Assembly (NCBI RefSeq): GCF_022808595.1
Contig: NZ_JAKUCN010000003.1
Location: forward strand, 310,001 to 374,000
From: Microvirga solisilvae
GTDB lineage: Bacteria > Pseudomonadota > Alphaproteobacteria > Rhizobiales > Beijerinckiaceae
DNA: 64,000 bases
Direction of reading: 5' to 3'
Shown: positions 46,044-55,199 of the stretch, piece after piece
Numbering within the stretch: the stretch's first letter is position 1
How the letters are laid out: each line of letters starts with the position of its first letter
Position numbers and translations under genes: made by a program
Notes under the pieces: model-generated
The model's database searches: none
The model's input: only the letters and a program-made list of their open reading frames with translations
What the model was told of the DNA's origin: nothing

Positions 46044-47990
46044 TTAGACGGTGACCTGCGTTCCCACTTCCACCACGCGACCGGTGGGGATCTGGAAGAA
46101 GTCCGTGGCGTCGCTCGCCGACTTGGCGAGGCTGATGAACAGCTTGTCCTGCCAGAGCGGCATGCCGGATTGGCTCGCGGGACGGATCGAGCGGCGCGAC
46201 AGGAAGAACGATGTCGCCATGATGTCGAACTTGAAGCCCTGCTTGCGCAGGATCGCGAGACCGCGCGGAATGTTGGGCGTCTCCATGTAGCCGTAGCTCA
46301 GGCGGATGCGCCAGAACGAGTCGCCCACATGCTCGATGGCGACGCGATCATCGTCTTCCACGCGCGGAATGTCCTCGCTGCGCACGGTGAGGATCACGTT
46401 CTTCTCGTGCAGAACCTTGTTGTGTTTCAGGTTGTGCAGGAGTGCTGCCGGCGCAGTGTCGGGATCGCTCGTGAGGAACACGGCGGTGCCCTTCACGCGG
46501 TGCGGCGGGCTCTTCTCGAGCATGCCCACCAGCTCGAGCAGCGGCACATCGATCTTGCGGGTCTTCTCGAAGAGGATGCGTGTGCCCTTCACCCAGGTCC
46601 ACATGACCACGAAGAAGGTGCCGGCGATCAAGAGCGGTACATAGCCGCCGTCCAGAAGCTTCACGAGGTTCGACGACAGGAAGGTGAGGTCGATGAGCAG
46701 CAGGGGGATCATCACGAGGCCGGTCTTCACCGGCCCCCAGCCCCAGCTGCGGCTGATCACGACGCATGCAAGCAGCGTAGTGACGACCATGGTACCGAAC
46801 ACGGCGATGCCGTAAGCGCTGGCTAGGTTGGCCGACGAACCGAACAGAACGACCAGTGTCACGACGGCGGCGAGAAGCAGCCAGTTCACGCGCGGCAGAT
46901 AAATCTGACCCTGATGGGTTTCTGATGTGAAGCGCACATCCAGGCGCGGTAGCAGGCCGAGCTGAATCGCCTGCCGGGTCAGGGAATAGGCGCCGGTGAT
47001 CACCGCCTGGCTCGCCACGATGGTGGCGAGCGTCGCGAGGATGACAAGCGGCAGCAGCAGCCATGGGGGCGCCAGCAGGAAGAATGGATTGGCGATGGCT
47101 TCGGGATTCGACAGGATAAGAGCGCCCTGGCCGAGATAGTTCAGCGCCAAAGCCGGAAACACGACGGTGCTCCAGGCCACGCGGATCGGCTTTGGCCCGA
47201 AATGGCCGAGATCGGCGTAAAGTGCTTCGGCACCTGTTACCGCAAGACAGACGCTGCCGAGGATCGCAAAGGCCGTTCCAGGATGGGTGACGAGGAAACG
47301 CACGCCGTAATAGGGGTTGAAGGCGCGCAGCACTTCCCAGTCGTCGGCGATGTGGAGGAGGCCTAGACCCGCCATGGTGATGAACCATAGGAGCGTGAGC
47401 GGGCCGAAGAGGGCTGCGACCTTGCCTGTGCCGTGCGCCTGCACGGCGAAGAGAGCGATGATGATCGCGAGCGCTCCCGGCAGGATGTAATCGTCGAAAG
47501 ACGGCCCTACGAGCTTCAGGCCTTCGAGGGCAGAGAGCACGGACATCGCTGGCGTGATTGCGGCATCGCCGTAGAACAGGGCCGCTCCGGCCATGCCCAT
47601 CATCAGAACGGGGAGGCTTCTGCGTCCGAGCGCAAGCTGTGTCAGGGCTACGAGGGTCAGCGACCCGCCTTCGCCCTTGTTGTCCGCGCGCAGGAGCAGG
47701 ACGACGTATTTTACCGAAACCGTCAGCACCAGCGCCCACAGCAGCAGCGACAGAATGCTGATCACCAGCTCACGGGTGAGTTCGACCGGCACGCCGTGAT
47801 GGCCACCGGTTGCAGCCGCAACCGTTTCGCGCATGGCATAGAGCGGGCTGGTGCCGATGTCGCCATAGACGACGCCGATGGCGCCAAGGGTCAGGGTCCA
47901 GAAGCTCGCCTTGTGGTGGCTCCCGGGAATAGTTGCTTCCGGAGCCGCGGAATCCGCGTGCCCAGGAGCCACAGCGTGCTGTTCTGCCAT
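46044..47990 (-). CDS. kup: Kup-type potassium transporter
   Basis: 648 residues from the ATG at 47990; the frame continues to a TTG at 48044. A 30-residue polar N-terminus is followed by twelve membrane segments. The Kup signatures are [19 protein letters not shown] and [14 protein letters not shown]. The C-terminal cytosolic domain has [12 protein letters not shown] and ends [19 protein letters not shown]. It takes up K+ with protons. Confidence 0.95.
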   Translation of the reverse strand: MAEQHAVAPGHADSAAPEATIPGSHHKASFWTLTLGAIGVVYGDIGTSPLYAMRETVAAATGGHHGVPVELTRELVISILSLLLWALVLTVSVKYVVLLLRADNKGEGGSLTLVALTQLALGRRSLPVLMMGMAGAALFYGDAAITPAMSVLSALEGLKLVGPSFDDYILPGALAIIIALFAVQAHGTGKVAALFGPLTLLWFITMAGLGLLHIADDWEVLRAFNPYYGVRFLVTHPGTAFAILGSVCLAVTGAEALYADLGHFGPKPIRVAWSTVVFPALALNYLGQGALILSNPEAIANPFFLLAPPWLLLPLVILATLATIVASQAVITGAYSLTRQAIQLGLLPRLDVRFTSETHQGQIYLPRVNWLLLAAVVTLVVLFGSSANLASAYGIAVFGTMVVTTLLACVVISRSWGWGPVKTGLVMIPLLLIDLTFLSSNLVKLLDGGYVPLLIAGTFFVVMWTWVKGTRILFEKTRKIDVPLLELVGMLEKSPPHRVKGTAVFLTSDPDTAPAALLHNLKHNKVLHEKNVILTVRSEDIPRVEDDDRVAIEHVGDSFWRIRLSYGYMETPNIPRGLAILRKQGFKFDIMATSFFLSRRSIRPASQSGMPLWQDKLFISLAKSASDATDFFQIPTGRVVEVGTQVTV

Positions 47991-48170
47991 GTGTGTTTTC
48001 TTTGCGGGTGTGCCCGCGGACAGCCTTTGTTCCAGGTTCTGCAATAACGATGAAGAAGGTAGGCTCTTTGCTTCTGAATTGCAGTGGCCGTCACTGCTGC
48101 CGGCGCGGCGCGCTCTCTAGCACATCGCACTTGAGCTTAAAACGGAATTTCTTTCAGGGTTCCATTGGCC

Positions 48171-49454
48171 TCATTCGGCGGCGTCGCGCCCGGCCTGCCC
48201 ATAATTCTTCTCGATATAGTCGAGAACGATCTTCTGGAAGTCCTGGGCGAGGGTCGCGCCGCGCAACGTCATTGCTTTCTTGCCGTCGATGAAGACGGGG
48301 GCGGCGGGCTGCTCGCCCGTTCCCGGCAGCGAGATGCCGATATGGGCGTGCTTCGACTCGCCCGGGCCGTTCACGATGCAGCCCATCACGGCCACATTGA
48401 GGTTCTCGACACCGGGATGGGTGCGCCGCCATTCGGGCATGGAGGTGGAAATCCAGTTCTGGATGTCGCGCGCCAGCTCCTGGAACACGGAGGAGGTGGT
48501 ACGTCCGCAACCGGGACAGGCGGCCACCAGCGGCACGAAGGTGCGGAAACCCATGGTCTGGAGCAGTTCCTGCGCCGTCTTCACCTCGATCGTACGGTCG
48601 CCGCCCGGCTCCGGCGTCAGGGAATAGCGGATCGTGTCGCCGATACCCTGCTGCAGCAGGATGCCGATGGCAGCCGAAGAAGCGACGATGCCCTTCGTGC
48701 CCATGCCGGCCTCGGTAAGGCCGAGATGGATGGCGTAATCGGAGCGGCGGGCCAGTTCCTGATAAACGGCGATGAGGTCTTGCACCGCGGAAACCTTGGC
48801 GGACAAGATGATGCGATCCTTGCCCAGGCCGATCTCCTCCGCGCGGGCGGCGGAGAGAAGGGCAGACTGGATCATGGCCTCGCGGGTCACCCAGCGCATG
48901 TCGCGCGGGGCGGCGGAGGCCGCATTCTCATTCATCAGGTGGGTCAGGAGTTCCTGGTCGAGGGAGCCCCAGTTCGCGCCGATACGCACGGCCTTGCCGT
49001 GCTTGATCGCCATTTCGACGATGGCGCCGAACTGCCGGTCCTTCTTTTCCTTGAAGCCCACATTGCCGGGATTGATGCGGTACTTGGCCAAGGCCTCGGC
49101 GCAGGCCGGATGATCGGCGAGCAGCTGGTGGCCGATATAATGGAAGTCGCCGACGAGCGGCACATCGATCCCGAGACGGTCGAGGCGCTCGCGGATCTTC
49201 GGCACGGCAGCTGCGGCCTCGTCCCGGTCCACCGTGATGCGTACGAGTTCCGAGCCGGCGCGGGCGAGTGCTGCGACCTGGGCTACGGTGGAATCCACAT
49301 CCGCCGTGTCCGTGTTGGTCATCGACTGGACCACGATCGGAGCACCGCCGCCAACCATGACCGAGCCGACCTTCACGCCAACCGTGCGGTGGCGCGGGCT
49401 TGGGCCTGCAAGGCTCTCTTGGGAGATGGTGTCGGAAGAGGGGGTCAGGGACAT
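48171..49454 (-). CDS. ispG: 4-hydroxy-3-methylbut-2-en-1-yl diphosphate synthase
   Basis: 427 residues from the ATG at 49454; the frame extends to a TTG at 49508. This MEP-pathway iron-sulfur enzyme supplies isoprenoid precursors to the prenyl synthase at 43416. The cluster ligands are in [15 protein letters not shown] and [14 protein letters not shown]. The TIM-barrel start is [22 protein letters not shown]. The zur gene lies 109 bases upstream in the same direction. Confidence 0.96.
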   Translation of the reverse strand: MSLTPSSDTISQESLAGPSPRHRTVGVKVGSVMVGGGAPIVVQSMTNTDTADVDSTVAQVAALARAGSELVRITVDRDEAAAAVPKIRERLDRLGIDVPLVGDFHYIGHQLLADHPACAEALAKYRINPGNVGFKEKKDRQFGAIVEMAIKHGKAVRIGANWGSLDQELLTHLMNENAASAAPRDMRWVTREAMIQSALLSAARAEEIGLGKDRIILSAKVSAVQDLIAVYQELARRSDYAIHLGLTEAGMGTKGIVASSAAIGILLQQGIGDTIRYSLTPEPGGDRTIEVKTAQELLQTMGFRTFVPLVAACPGCGRTTSSVFQELARDIQNWISTSMPEWRRTHPGVENLNVAVMGCIVNGPGESKHAHIGISLPGTGEQPAAPVFIDGKKAMTLRGATLAQDFQKIVLDYIEKNYGQAGRDAAE

Positions 49455-49563
49455 GCTGCGATCCACGGCGGCGACGGATTCATGCCGCTGCCGTTTAGCT
49501 GATGGCAAAAGCCCATTCCGTCAAGCGCGGCATGCTCAACAACCCGTCAGACGCGGTCGGGAA

Positions 49564-50034
49564 TCAGCAATGGGCGCAGCGGCCGGTGAGCTCCAGGAGC
49601 CTGGCGCGCGGCGAGAAGCTATGGCTCTTGTGGAGGTTCGAGACCGCGTCATGGAGTTCCGGCGAGGAGACCTCGCTCACACTGCCGCAAGCCTCGCAGA
49701 TCAGGAAAGCGGCGGTGCCGCGTCCGTCATTGGCCTGGCTGCTGGCCACATAGGCATTGAGGCTGGCCAGGCGGTGGGCCAAGCCTTGCTCGATGAGGAA
49801 CTCCAGGGCGCGATAGACCGTGATCGGGGCCATGCGGCGGCCCTGCGGTGCCAGGGCGGCGGCGAGATCGTAGGCTCCCAGTGGCCGGTTCGAATTGTGA
49901 AGGGTTTCGAGAACCCGGCGGCGGATGGGGGTCAGCCGGGCCCGGTTGGCGCGGCAGAGGTTTTCCGCATGAGCGAGGCTGACGGAAATCAGGGCTGCTT
50001 TCGAAGTCGGTTGCTGGACGACGGTCTGAGTCAA
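49564..50034 (-). CDS. zur: Fur-family regulator, Zur type
   Basis: 156 residues, starting with TTG at 50034 preceded by AGGG. A winged helix (RLTPIRRRVLETL, ITVYRALEFLIEQGL) is followed by a dimerisation domain. Two CxxC pairs, Cys113/Cys116 and Cys153/Cys156, form the structural zinc site. The sequence AFLICEACGSVSEV and the lack of the Fur His-rich motif point to the zinc-uptake regulator. It probably represses zinc-uptake genes elsewhere; a possible operator lies 80-100 bases upstream. Confidence 0.87.
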   Translation of the reverse strand: MTQTVVQQPTSKAALISVSLAHAENLCRANRARLTPIRRRVLETLHNSNRPLGAYDLAAALAPQGRRMAPITVYRALEFLIEQGLAHRLASLNAYVASSQANDGRGTAAFLICEACGSVSEVSSPELHDAVSNLHKSHSFSPRARLLELTGRCAHC

Positions 50035-50111
50035 GACACGGCCCTGGAATGAAAATCTGGATGGAAACGAGAGTTAGGGTGGGTTTCCAATCACCCGTCT
50101 TGCGATCACAT

Positions 50112-50132
50112 ATATGTTATATAGCTACATAT
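50112..50132. promoter_or_regulatory. possible Zur box upstream of zur
   Basis: ATATGTTATATAGCTACATAT resembles the Zur pattern AAATGTTATANTATAACATTT: the left half ATGTTATA is exact and the right half is imperfect. It is in an AT-rich patch in the zur promoter region, which would suit autoregulation. Judged by eye only. Confidence 0.35.
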
Positions 50133-50203
50133 TTAAAGGGGCATTTCGGCAATAGGGTCACAACAAATTTGCAGATCGGCAAAATATCATGCCGTTACGT
50201 CAG

Positions 50204-50854
50204 CTATTGTTGGCGAAATTGCCAGACGCTGGTCTTCTTGATCTCCGCATCTTCCAGGGTGCGTGTCACCGGAACCTCATAGAGCGCAAGCCGTTCCAGC
50301 CGCTCCTGGGGCAGATAGCTCCGGCCTGGATCGCCGATCAGCACCGTGGCACCTCGACGGCTCAGAGCAAAGAGCCAATCCGTCACCCGCTCGGCAAGAT
50401 CGCGCTCGTAGCATATGTCCCCGGCAAGAACCGTATCCCAGCCCTGGTCTTCGCCGATCAGGTCGGCGCGCGTCGGCGTGACGCTGACCCCGTTCGCCTC
50501 CGCGTTGAGCTCGATCGCGGCGATGGCGAATTTATCGATGTCGCAAGCGGTCACCTCGGCCGCGCCCGCCTTCATGGCCGCGATGGCGACGAGGCCGGAG
50601 CCGGATGCGAAATCGAGCACGCGCCGCCCGCGAACGGTCTCGGGATGATCGAGGATGTAGCGGGAGAGGGCCTGCCCTCCGGCCCAGGCGAAGGCCCAGA
50701 AAGGTGGCGGCAGGCCGATCTCGCCGAGCTCTTCTTCCGTGCGCTGCCACAGCTCCGTGGCTTCGTCCGCAACATGCAGGAGGATCTCCGGCGTATGCGG
50801 CACCGGCAGAAGCCGGGTCTCGGCGCGGATGAAGGTTTTGGCGTCCGTGATCAT
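50204..50854 (-). CDS. ETFB-lysine methyltransferase-like protein (METTL20 type)
   Basis: 216 residues. The sequence LPPPFWAFAWAGGQALSRYILDHPE, then RVLDFASGSGLVAIAAMKAGAAEV (SAM motif) and LAGDICYERDLAERV fits the METTL20/ETFBKMT family, whose Agrobacterium member methylates the beta subunit of electron-transfer flavoprotein. It is often labelled nicotinamide methylase. Its ATG overlaps the stop of the upstream glycosyltransferase (ATGA), so the two are coupled although no shared function is obvious. Confidence 0.83.
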   Translation of the reverse strand: MITDAKTFIRAETRLLPVPHTPEILLHVADEATELWQRTEEELGEIGLPPPFWAFAWAGGQALSRYILDHPETVRGRRVLDFASGSGLVAIAAMKAGAAEVTACDIDKFAIAAIELNAEANGVSVTPTRADLIGEDQGWDTVLAGDICYERDLAERVTDWLFALSRRGATVLIGDPGRSYLPQERLERLALYEVPVTRTLEDAEIKKTSVWQFRQQ

Positions 50855-51996
50855 GGCTTGAGCATCGCGACGTAAAGCCGTTTGACGCCTTCCATCACGT
50901 CACGTTCCGTGAACCCGTCGAGAACGCGCGTGCGCGCCGCTTCGCCCATCTGCGCCACACGTTCCGGCGCGTTGGCGAGTGATAAGAGGGCCTCGGCAAG
51001 CGCTGCCGAATCGTTGTCGGGCACCACGCGCCCCTCCACGCCATCGCGAACGAGAGTGTTGCAGCCGGGAACGTCGGTGGTCACGATGGCGCGGCCGCAG
51101 GCGGCCGCTTCCAGCAACGTGCGCGGCAGGCCTTCGCCGCCGCGCGACGGCAGGCAGGCCACGTGATGATCGCGCCAGACGGCCGCAACGTCCCTGGTTG
51201 CGCCATGCCAGGTGATGCCGGGCTCAGCGCTCCAGGCCTTCAGGGTCTCTTCCGGAATGGCCTTCGGGTTGGATGGGTCCGGCGCGCCATAGAGCGACAA
51301 TTCGATAGCGGCCCCTTTCGCGCGGGCTGCCTTCACGGCTTCGACAGCGAGGTCCACGCCCTTCGACCACAGCATGCGCGCGACGAGCGCCACCTTCAGC
51401 GGCGGCTGGGAGGGCAGGGGAGCGGGCTTGAGCAGATCGGGATCGATGCCCGCGCCGCCGACGACGGTCACGTTTGTAGCCTGAGGATCGAGGCCGAGGA
51501 GCTTGGGGTCGTCCGTGTTCTCGAAGAGATAGCGCGTTTTTGAGGTGTGCAGCCCGCGCACCACGAGCCGCACGGCGCGCTGAGCGAGGCGCGCGACCCG
51601 GTCCGTGCGGGCGCCGAGGAAGCCGCTGCCCGTGAGCGCATAAACGCGCCGGTCAATGCCTGCGAGCGTTGCCGCGAAGCCGCCCACGAGAATGCTCCTG
51701 AGCGCGATGCAATGGACGATATCCGCCTTCTCATCTTTAAGAATCGCAGCAAGCTGCCCCGCCGCATAGCCTGCCGTCATGGGGTTGATGCTGCGCCGCT
51801 CGGCTTGGAGCGGAATGACGCGCGCGCCTGTCGCCTCGATGATCTCGCGGTGCGAACGCACGCGGGTGATCACTGCGACGTCGAGGCCGATCTCGCGAGC
51901 GGCCCGCACCATGGGCAGGAAATGGGAGGCGAAGAACCAGTCCTCGGTAACGATGAAGACGAGCTTGCGGCCTTGAAGGGAAGAAGGATCGGACAA
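50851..51996 (-). CDS. GT4 family glycosyltransferase
   Basis: 381 residues from a TTG at 51996, which has AAAGG at good spacing; another TTG at 52014 is possible, and no ATG fits. The GT-B fold has an N-terminal VFIVTEDWFFASHFLPMVRAA and a C-terminal nucleotide-sugar site LPSRGGEGLPRTLLEAAACGRAIV with the EX7E pair. It is likely to add a sugar to a surface polysaccharide or lipid. It overlaps the ETFB-type methyltransferase gene by four bases. Confidence 0.88.
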   Translation of the reverse strand: MSDPSSLQGRKLVFIVTEDWFFASHFLPMVRAAREIGLDVAVITRVRSHREIIEATGARVIPLQAERRSINPMTAGYAAGQLAAILKDEKADIVHCIALRSILVGGFAATLAGIDRRVYALTGSGFLGARTDRVARLAQRAVRLVVRGLHTSKTRYLFENTDDPKLLGLDPQATNVTVVGGAGIDPDLLKPAPLPSQPPLKVALVARMLWSKGVDLAVEAVKAARAKGAAIELSLYGAPDPSNPKAIPEETLKAWSAEPGITWHGATRDVAAVWRDHHVACLPSRGGEGLPRTLLEAAACGRAIVTTDVPGCNTLVRDGVEGRVVPDNDSAALAEALLSLANAPERVAQMGEAARTRVLDGFTERDVMEGVKRLYVAMLKP

Positions 51997-52030
51997 GGGA
52001 AACCTTTGATGCAACGGCGGAGCTTATCTA

Positions 52031-52078
52031 GAGCATCGAATGCGAAAGTGGGAACCGGTTTTGAGCGAAAAGATGTTC
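52031..52078. repeat. interspersed repeat, GCATCG...ACCGG family (copy 2)
   Basis: GAGCATCGAATGCGAAAGTG is followed by GGAACCGGTTTT and AGCGAAAAGATG. It resembles the reverse complement of the 42211 element. It lies in the gap between the glycosyltransferase and SemiSWEET genes. Confidence 0.65.
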
Positions 52079-52169
52079 AGGATCGAGAATCTCAAGCAGC
52101 GATCATGAGCCTTTTCAGGGAACAACCCGTTTCGTGAGCCCGTTGCATCCGCCTGGAAAGGAGGCGGGA

Positions 52170-52499
52170 ATGGGTGAATGGTTGCCGACGATCCTGGCGA
52201 CGGTCGCGGGAATTCTCTCGACAGCGAGCTTCGTGCCGCAGGTGCTGAAAGCCTGGCGGGAGCGCGACACGGCGGCGATCTCCAAGCGCATGTATATGGT
52301 GACCGTGACCGCCTTCATCCTGTGGTCGGCTTACGGCTTCATGATCGGGGCCATGCCGCTCATCGTCTTCAACCTGCTGAGCTTGTGTTTGAGCGGCACC
52401 ATTCTCGCTTTGAAGATCCGCAACGACCGGCAGGAGAACCGCGCGGCCAAGGATGCGCCAGCGTCGCGAAGGGAACCGGGCATGGCACAGTCCGGTTGA
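52170..52499 (+). CDS. SemiSWEET sugar transporter (PQ-loop)
   Basis: 109 residues from the ATG at 52170 with a strong AAAGGAGG site. It has three membrane segments; the PQ pair is at 23-24 in STASFVPQVLKAWRERD, followed by the ISKRMYMV turn typical of SemiSWEETs. These dimerise to pass small sugars down their gradient. The polar C-terminal tail of about 25 residues is longer than usual. Confidence 0.92.
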   Translation: MGEWLPTILATVAGILSTASFVPQVLKAWRERDTAAISKRMYMVTVTAFILWSAYGFMIGAMPLIVFNLLSLCLSGTILALKIRNDRQENRAAKDAPASRREPGMAQSG

Positions 52500-52523
52500 T
52501 GTGCACCTCCTCTTGCAAGGCGC

Positions 52524-53693
52524 ATGATGTTGCTGGACCCTCATTCCTCCTTAGAATCCATCGTCGATCCCCGCGATGCCGCCGAAACGGCGGGACTGAC
52601 TTACGTCTCCGACGAGGAGCCCGGCATCCGCCGCAAGAAATCGGGAAAGGGGTTCACCTATCTGCGTCCGGACGGGAAGCGGGTTGCGGACGAAGCCACG
52701 CTCAAGCGCATCAGGTCGCTCGCCATTCCGCCTGCCTATACGGATGTGTGGATCTGCACGAAGGCCAACGGCCACATCCAGGCGACGGGGCGCGACGTGA
52801 AAGGGCGCAAGCAATACCGCTATCACACGGCCTTCCGCGAAATCCGCGAGAGCACGAAATACGAACGCATGCTCGAATTCGCCAAGGGCCTGCCCGCCAT
52901 CCGCAAGACCATCGACGAGCACATGAGCCTGCGCGGCCTGCCGCGCGAGAAGGTGCTGGCGACCGTCGTGCATCTTCTGGAAAACACGCTCATCCGCGTC
53001 GGCAACGAGGATTACGCCAAGCAGAACAAGAGCTATGGCCTCACCACCTTGCGCGATCCGCATGTGAAGGTCGAGGGAGCCGAGTTGCGCTTTCAGTTCA
53101 AGGGCAAGAGCGGCAAGACGTGGAAGCTGCAGGTGAAGGATCGCCGCGTCGCGAGGATCGTGAAGGCCTGCCAGGACCTGCCGGGGCAGGATCTCTTCCA
53201 ATATCTCGACGATGATGGCGAGCGGCAATCGATCACGTCCTCGGACGTGAACGATTATCTGAAGCAGATCACAGGGCGTGACATCACGGCCAAGGATTTT
53301 CGCACCTGGGCGGGCACCGTGCTCGCCGCCATGGCGCTTTCCGAGTTCGAGGAATTCGACAGCGAGGCCAAGGCGAAGAAGAATATTCGCGCAGCCATCG
53401 AGGAAGTTTCCGCGCGGCTCGGCAACACGCCCACCATCTGCCGCAAATGCTATGTGCATCCGGAGGTGTTCTCCTGCTATCTCGAAGGCGGCCTGCTTCT
53501 TGAGATCAAGAAGGAGATCGAAGCCGAACTGCGCGAGGAGCTGCCATCCTTGAGGCCGGAGGAAGCCGCGGTGCTGACCTTGCTGCAGGAGCGGTTGTCC
53601 CGCGAGGTCGAGGCACAAAAGAAGCCCGCAAAGAAGCGCCGCGCATCCACGGGCAGAAGGCGGGACGCAGGTCCGCTGGAGATGCGCGCCTGA
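52524..53693 (+). CDS. DNA topoisomerase IB (poxvirus/bacterial type)
   Basis: 389 residues. It relaxes supercoils through a 3'-phosphotyrosine link. The N-terminal DNA-clamp domain holds GIRRKKSGKGFTYLRPDGK. The catalytic residues are Arg158 (IRVGNEDY), Arg260 (KDFRTW) and Tyr310 (RKCYVHPEV). The C-terminal 50 residues are basic and Lys/Arg-rich. The length is slightly longer than typical. It is 24 bases downstream of SemiSWEET, so co-transcription is possible. Confidence 0.93.
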   Translation: MMLLDPHSSLESIVDPRDAAETAGLTYVSDEEPGIRRKKSGKGFTYLRPDGKRVADEATLKRIRSLAIPPAYTDVWICTKANGHIQATGRDVKGRKQYRYHTAFREIRESTKYERMLEFAKGLPAIRKTIDEHMSLRGLPREKVLATVVHLLENTLIRVGNEDYAKQNKSYGLTTLRDPHVKVEGAELRFQFKGKSGKTWKLQVKDRRVARIVKACQDLPGQDLFQYLDDDGERQSITSSDVNDYLKQITGRDITAKDFRTWAGTVLAAMALSEFEEFDSEAKAKKNIRAAIEEVSARLGNTPTICRKCYVHPEVFSCYLEGGLLLEIKKEIEAELREELPSLRPEEAAVLTLLQERLSREVEAQKKPAKKRRASTGRRRDAGPLEMRA

Positions 53694-53753
53694 TCCCTTG
53701 ACCGCTTATCGTCTTCATGCTCCACCGCAGCCACGATGGAAGCGGGGACAATC

Positions 53754-54083
53754 ATGCGGCGTTCGATGGCGGCAACGGCTTTTCTGATCCTGGTGAGCCT
53801 GGTCGGTGCTCGTCATGCGGCTGCGCAGGAGCCGAGCTGGCCCGAGGTGAAATGCGCCCGTTACAAGAAGGCATGGTCCGACGCTCTCGCGCGACAGGGT
53901 GGCAAAGGCCTGAGCCAGGATTTTCTTGGGCGGCATGAAGCCTTTCTCGCATCCGGCTGCACCACGAAGGGCGATGTCTGCCCGCGCTCCGAGGAAGAAC
54001 TGGCGCTCGCCAACATGATGGTGGTTGCGGCCATGAATGCGGGAACGGCGAGCACCTTCCCGCCCTTCGCCTGCCGCAAGTAG
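53754..54083 (+). CDS. small secreted protein, 109 aa
   Basis: From the ATG at 53754 a signal peptide (MAATAFLILVSLVGARHAAAQ) is followed by about 85 mature residues with four Cys (KCARYKKAW, SGCTTKGDVCP, FACRK), suited to two disulfides. No family is recognised. It lies between the topoisomerase and the metallo-beta-lactamase fold gene. Confidence 0.7.
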   Translation: MRRSMAATAFLILVSLVGARHAAAQEPSWPEVKCARYKKAWSDALARQGGKGLSQDFLGRHEAFLASGCTTKGDVCPRSEEELALANMMVVAAMNAGTASTFPPFACRK

Positions 54084-54152
54084 TTCCCGCTTCGAACATT
54101 CCTTCTCCCTTGGCGTTAGGCTCTCGCATCATTCGAGCGGCGAGGTCCTTCC

Positions 54153-55031
54153 ATGCGCATTCATCATCTCAATTGCGGCTGCATGTGCCCCGTGGGAGGC
54201 CGGTTCTGGGATGGGGTGAGCCGTGGGCCGACGGCCAAGCTCGTATGCCATTGTCAGCTGATCGAAACGGACCAGCACGGATTGGTTCTCGTCGATACCG
54301 GCTTCGGCTCGCGCGATGTGGAAAATCCCTATGAGCGGATGAGCCCGCTTTTCGTTCATATGAATCGAATTCAGCTCGAACATCGCTACACGGCGATCGA
54401 GCAGGTGAAGAGCCTCGGCTTCTCGCCGCGCGACGTGCGCCATATCGTGCTCACGCATCTCGATTTCGATCATGCCGGCGGTCTCGAGGACTTTCCGGAG
54501 GCAAGGGTGCATGTGCTGCGCGCCGAGGTGGAGGAGGCCGAGGTGCGCCAGGGCTTCATCCATCGCCGCCGCTATCGTCCCGAACAATGGGACGGTGTGC
54601 GCGACTGGCGCTTCTACGATCCTTCCGGAGAAACATGGTTCGGCTTCGGCTCCGTGCGCGATCTCGACGGCCTGCCGCCCGAAATCCTGATGATCCCGCT
54701 GCCCGGTCACACGATGGGCCATGCGGGGATTGCCATCGACACGCCGGAGGGATGGCTGCTCAATGCGGGCGATGCTTATTTCCATCGGCATGAGATGGAT
54801 GAGGAACCGTCCTGCACGCCGGGCCTTCTCGCCTATCAGCGGATGATGGAGGAGGATCGCCCTCTGCGCCTCCACAATCAGGAGCGGCTGCGTGAGCTGG
54901 CGAATGATGACCGTTCCAACGTTCGGATCTTCTGCAGTCATGATCCGGTGGAACTTGAAGCCTTGCAGCGCCTCAGCACGGGATGGAAGCCAATTCGTTC
55001 AGAAACTATTCCTTCCATGCATTACTCTTGA
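54153..55031 (+). CDS. metallo-beta-lactamase fold hydrolase (lactonase-like)
   Basis: 292 residues. The overall layout is that of AiiA/AttM-type N-acyl-homoserine lactonases: LVLVDTGFG, then the metal motif at 102-107, LPGHTMGHAGIAI and LNAGDAYFHRHE, ending CSHDPVELEAL. The usual HxHxDH reads HLDFDH, so the second His is Asp104, which could change metal binding or substrate. Quorum-quenching activity is possible but not shown. It is monocistronic. Confidence 0.82.
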   Translation: MRIHHLNCGCMCPVGGRFWDGVSRGPTAKLVCHCQLIETDQHGLVLVDTGFGSRDVENPYERMSPLFVHMNRIQLEHRYTAIEQVKSLGFSPRDVRHIVLTHLDFDHAGGLEDFPEARVHVLRAEVEEAEVRQGFIHRRRYRPEQWDGVRDWRFYDPSGETWFGFGSVRDLDGLPPEILMIPLPGHTMGHAGIAIDTPEGWLLNAGDAYFHRHEMDEEPSCTPGLLAYQRMMEEDRPLRLHNQERLRELANDDRSNVRIFCSHDPVELEALQRLSTGWKPIRSETIPSMHYS

Positions 55032-55199
55032 GCCCGCCGACCCCTGGTCGCATGCCGCTTGCCGCCCTAAAAGCAGGGCAGGACGGCGGCGCATCGCGCG
55101 GGCCTCGGGCTCAGCGATGCGCCTTTCTAGAGAAGAGCATCGGATTCGATTCCAGGAGTGCCTTCCACTTCTGGGTCCGGTGCCTGAAGGGGAAGCGGT

